Origin: Nocardia asteroides | GTDB lineage: Bacteria; Actinomycetota; Actinomycetes; Mycobacteriales; Mycobacteriaceae | DNA length: 64,000 bases | Direction of reading: 5' to 3' | Assembly: GCF_021183625.1 (NCBI RefSeq) | Contig: NZ_CP089214.1 | Coordinates: forward strand, 4,960,001-5,024,000 | In this document: piece by piece, positions 30,701-36,700 of the stretch | How positions within the stretch are numbered: position 1 is the first letter of the stretch | How the letters are laid out: the number at the start of each line of letters is the position of its first letter | Made by a program: the position numbers and the translations under genes | Notes under the pieces: generated by a model | The model's database searches: none | What the model saw: only the letters and a program-made list of their open reading frames with translations | Told to the model about the DNA's origin: nothing

Positions 30701-33700
30701 GGTGGAGTCGTGCTCGACCAGCTTCGACCAGGCACCCGCGGGGGGCAGGAACCCCCGATCGGAGACGAACGCCTCGATCCCGTCGAGCACGGGCTGCGGG
30801 ATGCCGACCCGCAGCGGGGTGACCAGCAGCCCGAGCCGGTTCAGGTGCAGCAGGTCGGGGGGCAGGTAGCGCGGTTGGGTCGGCTTGCTGCCCAGCGAGG
30901 CCTTGGACGGCACCAGCATGTTGATCGGGTAGCGCTTGCCCGGCGCCGCGGCCGGATCGGCCGGGGCGAGCGGGCTGCCCGCCTTCGGCTGGATCTCCGG
31001 CCCGTCGGGCCGGACGAAGGTGATCTCCACCTGCATCTCGGGGGTGATGTGCAGCAGATGCGCGACCAGGCGCAGCGCGCGCGAGGTGTAGGCCCGGCCG
31101 CCGTAGGCGATGGACCGGCTGAGCCGCTGCACGCCGCCGACGGTCAGGGGGGTGAGGTTCGCGCCGACCCGGGGGTAGCCGGTCGACTCGTAGGGCTTGG
31201 CCTTTCCCAGCCCGAAGGAGAGCGACAGCAGCCCGCCGTGCGCATTGGCGATGGTGGAGGTGGCGAGCGTGCGCAACGCCCGCAGCACGTTGAACTCGAG
31301 CCGGGAGGCATTGGGCGTCGTGGTCGGGCCGGTGAGGGTCTGCCCGCCGTGGAAGTCGGGGATCCGCGCCTGGAAGAAGCCGAGCGGCTTGCCCGCGGCG
31401 GTGTACAGCGTCGGCGACTGCACCGAGCCGCCGTGCATGATCGGGATGTTGCCGCGGAAGTTGCCGAAGAACTCCCGCAGCTGCGCCGCTGAGCTCTGCG
31501 AGACGTGCTCGACCTGGTCCGGGAACGAGGCCATGACATCGGCGAAGAGCCGGTCGTGCTGCGGGAAATCGAGCGGCCCGTAGAAGGGCAGCTCCGCGAG
31601 GGAGAGGTGCGGCTCCGGATTCGCCGGATCCTGATGGAACGGCGGCGGGACGGTGGCGTCGTCCGCGGGGTCGACCACCGGCAGCCCGGTGCTCTCGTCC
31701 AGGAACTTCGGGAACCACGCCACCAGATCGTCCGGTGCGGGCTCCGCGATGGGCGTCCAGCCCTCCGCCTCCGGCAGCGTCGGCGCCAGCACACCGGCGA
31801 TCCCGTCGTCGTTGAGCCGGAGCTCCCACTGCATCTCGTAGTCGTGCGGCACCGCGGCGGCTTCGGTGCTGCGCTTCTTGATGATCGACTGGATCGTCGA
31901 GTAGGTGGAGGAGCCCGATGACAGCTCGTTGTGCGTGAAGGTGGGGCGCACCGAGAAGCCCACCCGGAGGAAGGTCTCGTCGAAGATGTCCCACAGGCGG
32001 CTGTACAGGAGAAGTCCGAAGGACCGCAGATTGTGGCTGCCCGTCGAGTCGCTGTTCTCGACCTGCGCGTAGGTCCAGTCCTGCGTACTCACCGTCGGCC
32101 CCTCGTTGGGCCGGGAATCCGCTCGCGCCCGCAGTTTCAGGCGCAGGAACACCGGATACGGCTTGCCCCGGTACTCCACGCTGAGCGGCAGCCCGGACGG
32201 GCTCAGCAGCCGGTCCATCTCGGCGGTGGTGAGGCGATGGGTGAGCTTCCGGCCGACGGCATCGCGGAACTCCTGGTCGGGCGCGCCCGTCGCCGCGGCG
32301 CGCAGCCCGGTCGCGCGCAGGGCGCGGCCGACCCGCGCGGTCGCCGGACCGGTGGCCAGCATGCGCTCGACCGAATCCCGGAATTGCTGGTCGACCTCGA
32401 GATTCTCCAGGGCCGTGCGGATCTCGCCGGGGGTCGCGTCCGGGTTGTGCTCGCGCACCTCCTGCAGCCACTGGGTCGCCTCGAACTTGCCGCCCCTGGT
32501 CTCCACCACGTGGATCACGTTCCGGCGCAGCCAATCGATCGTGCGCTGCGGAACCGGCCAGACGTGGACCAGCCCCTGGGCGCCCTGCCGCGCGGCGCCG
32601 AAATTCCGGACCGGGTCGCTCAGCGGGCGGGCGCCGATCAGGGTGTTCTCCGGCAGCTCCTCGGCGTTCGCGGGGGCGATGAACACGGGCAGCCCCGCCG
32701 CGTCGTAGAGCACCGCGTGGGTGTGCGTCGTCTCGTGCGGGAGGTGCGGCGGGAAGTTCCTGGTGTCGGGGTCGGCGGAGTCGTGCACCGCGACGACGCC
32801 GTCGGCGCCGAGGCGCAGCAGGTAGGCGTGGGCTCCGGCGCCGTCGGTGCCGGTCGGGCCGCGGTAGGCATCTACCACCAGCGCCACCGCGCCCGGCCCG
32901 AGCGGGGTCAGCTGGGCGGCGATGTCGCCGTGATCGCGGAACGGCCGCAGCGGCGCACCCGCCAGGCCGGGCAACGCCTCGGCGGTGATCCCGGTGACGC
33001 CGCTCGGCACCACGCCGAACTGCGGCGCCGGGCGTCCGGTGAACGCCGAGAGCTGCTCCAGCGCGACGATGACGCAGTTCGGCAGGCGCGCGGGCGGGGT
33101 CGGCGCCGCGGTGGTGAACCGCGGCTGCTCCCCGGTGCGCTGCGGCTCCGCCGACCCGTCGTGCACCGGCACATCCCGGTCGTGCCTGGCCGGGACCGCG
33201 ACCTCCGCTGCGGGGTGTCCGGGCCGGTGCGGCGGGTCGAGCGCGGGAATCGCCCGGTGCGGCGGCTGCGCGCCGGGCATGCGGCCGCCCGGCTGCTCGG
33301 GGGCTGGGACGGGCCGCAGGGGCGGGCCGTCGTGCCCGCGCACCGCGCTGCTGCCGTCGCCGGCCGGGGGCAGGCGTTCCGCCCGGGCCGGGGCGCCATC
33401 GGGGGCTTCGGGGGGACGGGCGGCGGGACGTCCGGCGCCGCTGTCGGCCGCGACCGGCGGCGCGCGCGCGAGCTCCGCGCCGCCGCGGTGCGAATCCAGC
33501 AGGTGCTGCTCCACCGCCGCCTTCTGCAGCGGCGTGGCGAAGTCGCGCAGGTCGCGCTCGGCGGTGCTGAGCGCGGCCCTGGCCTCCGTCAGCGTCGCCT
33601 CGGTGGTCGCGCTCGGAGCGCCGCGGTGCGCCGCGGTGGCGTCGCGGTGCTCACCCGCCGCCTCCCGGTAGCGCGTGATGAAGGTCGTGACCCGCGCGTC

Positions 33701-36700
33701 CGGTGCGGCGCTGCGGTAATCCTCCGGCGAGATGTAGTGCACGGCCTCGCCGGGGGTGCCGCCGGTCTCCCAGTCCCCGTTCGGGTTGCCGCTGCGGGCC
33801 GCGCGGGTCTCGGCCTGGTGGTTCACCCGCTCCGAATAGGCGGGGCCGCCACTGATCTTCACCTTCAGCCCGCCGTTCGCGATGGCCGCCGCGGACGGGG
33901 TGATATCGACGCCACGGCCCATCATCTTGTTGCCGAGGATGATCCGGCCCAGCTCACCACCGTTGGCGATGATCCGCTGCAGCTCCTCGTTCGCCCGGTC
34001 CCTGCTCCCGTGCGAATCGACCCAGGCGACGTCGAGTGCGTCGTAGGCGACGGCGAGGCCGCGCTCCGCCGCGGCCCGATCGAGCGCCTCGGAGAGCCGG
34101 GCGACGTCGGCGTTGTCCATGGCGATCGCCAGCTGCGGTGCGCCCCGCTGCTCCCAGGCCCCGGTCTCGGGGTGCCGCACGAACGCGGTGTCGAGGATGT
34201 CGTCGGCCATGGCGGCGAACTTGTCCGCGCCGGAGCTGAAGTGCCTGGCGTCCGGGGTCGCGAGCTGCGACTTGAAGAATCGGTCCACCTTGGCGATCGG
34301 CCCGGTGCCGTACTCCGCGTGCATGACGTCCTCGACGCCGCGGGGATTGCCCTCCGAGGGGGTGAGCAGGGTCCCCGACATCCCGGTGATGTGGTCGAAG
34401 TGGCCGCCGGTGAAGATCTGCTTCCCGGTGACGCTCAGCGAATGCTCCGAATCCGCCGTGATCGCCAGGCCGTGTTTCGCCTCGAGATACTTCGCGAAAC
34501 CGTCCCACCGGCTCGAGCTCTGCTTCTCCGGATCGTCCATCACCTGGTCGTTGGTCTGCGAGGCGATGATCTTGATCTTGCCGTCCTCGCTGATGTGGTA
34601 GTCCGAGTTCCGCTCCGGCCCCCAGGCCGCCTGCGCGGCGTGCGCGTACTCGGCGGCGTCCGCGTCGCTGAGCTCCGAGCCGAGCATGTCCGCCAGCCTG
34701 GCCCGCCCGTCCGGGGTCAGCCGCGCGTCGAAGATCCCGCGCCGGTCCGGGTCCTTGCCGAAATCCGCCGGTCCGAGCACGCCGCGCTCCTCGGCCTGGC
34801 GCAGCGTGCCCCAGATGTCCTGCACGCGCTGCGCGAAGATCTCGTCCGCCGGACCCGACCGGCCGGGGGAGAGGACATAGTGGGTCTGCTCGTCGATCAG
34901 CTGCGCGTCGATCTCGTCGATGATGAGGCTGCCGCTGGGGAACGGCTCGAAGCGGTCGGGAATGTCCCTGGCCGCGGCCGCGGCGTCGAGCAGCCCCTTG
35001 TACTCGCGCAGCGACGGCGCCGCCTCCAGCTCCGCGCGCAGCCGCGCCAGCTCGTCGGCGGGCATGCCGCTGTCCCGCAACCGGTCGACCACCGCCTGCG
35101 CCTCCTTGACCGCACGGAAGCCGTAGTCCTGGGCGGTGCCGAGGACGATCAGCCTGCGGCCATCCGTGCGCTGCGGGAAGGGCTGGTCCGAGTCGAGGCG
35201 GTACACGTCGATGCCGAGGCCGTGCTCACCGGCCACGAGGCTCTCGAACTCGTGCTTCATATGCACCACCAGGGGGTCGCTGCTGGTCATCACATGGGCG
35301 ATGCCCTGGTCCAGGACGGTGCGGGTGGCCCGGGAGATGGCGGTGAGCTCCTTGCCCTCGCCGGTGTCCATCTCGACCGGGCCGTGCTGCATGAGGATCT
35401 CCGAGGTGAGCTGGGTCCAGCGCAGGATCTTGCCGCCGGGCCCGCCGATCTCGCCGCCGGTGCCCCGCCGGAACAGCTCGATCTGCGCGGCGCGGGAATC
35501 CTGCTCCGAGCCGCCGAGCACCCGCTGCTCCAGCTCGGTGGGGCTCAGCCGCGCCAGCGGGCCGGAGCTGTCCCTGCCCGCCTGGATGTCGTAGTGCGCC
35601 AGCAGCGCCTCGGCCGCCGCCTTCGCGGCCGACACCCGCTGCCTGCGCACCAGCGGGAAGGCCTCGTCGCGGCCGATCTCCCCGGCCTGGAACGCATTCC
35701 AGGTATCGGTTCCCGCTTTCTTCGCGTCGGCCATGAGTGTGTCGACGGCCGTCGACACCAGCTGCCGGTGATCGTCGGTCGCCCGCGCGTGGGCCGCGCT
35801 CGCCTCGGCGATGCGCTTCTCGTCTCGGCTCGCCGTCGCCGTCGCGAGTGCCTGCCCGGCCTTCTCGACGCCCGCGCTCGACTGCTCGATGGCCTGCTTC
35901 ACCTGGTGCTGACGCTGCTCGGTGCGCTCCTGCGCGGCCAGTCGGTGCTGCTGGGCATCCGAGGCGCGCGTGGCGGCGGGAGCACCGTGCGGCCCCGGCT
36001 CGCGCTGCGCGGTCACCGGTCCGCCCGGCGCGGTGGTGGCCGGGGCGCCGGTGAGCTTCGAACCCGACTGGATCGGGTTCGTCGTCGTCGAACTCGGGAC
36101 CGCCCGTGGGCCGGTCTCTTCCCGGCGCCCGAGCGGCGCCCCGGACTCGCGACCGCTCGCGGGGGACTCACGCGCGGAATTTGGGATCGGCGCGGCCGTG
36201 CCGGTCGAGAGGCCGATGCGGGCATCGCCGATGGCGCGGACGCCGTCGATGCCGAGGCCGGGGGACTGGACCGGCCTGCCGTCGGCGGAGTAGAGCACGG
36301 CGGTCACCACCGCGACGTCGTCGTTGTCGCGGAGTACCAGCGGTGTCTCCCCGCCGGTGGCGGGATCCCACACCCACGGGGTGTCGTTGCGGACGGTCAT
36401 CAGCACCGCGTGCGCGCCGACTCCGTGCTGATCGGCAGGGCCGTGGTAGGTCTCGACGACCGCCGCCTTCGCGCCGGGGCCGAGCCCGCGCAGCGCGTTG
36501 CCGACGGCCTCGTGGTTGGGGAAGGTCTGCAGGATCCCGTCGGAGCGCAGCTCGAATTCGAAGGCGTCCATGCCGCGCAGCCCCACCGGGTCCGCGGGCG
36601 GGTGGATGTCCCGGTTGCCGGGGAACTCGGTGGCCAAGCGCTGCAGCACCTGCTGGCTGCAGTCGTTGTCGCGGCGGAAGTCCGCGCGGTGGTCGGGTGT

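Noticed and set aside
33722..35419. A genuine secA or secA2 gene
   Set aside because: The motifs lie in the middle of the 8,635-residue frame. SecA C-terminal parts are missing and the P-loop Thr is changed, so it is a SecA-like domain, not a housekeeping translocase.
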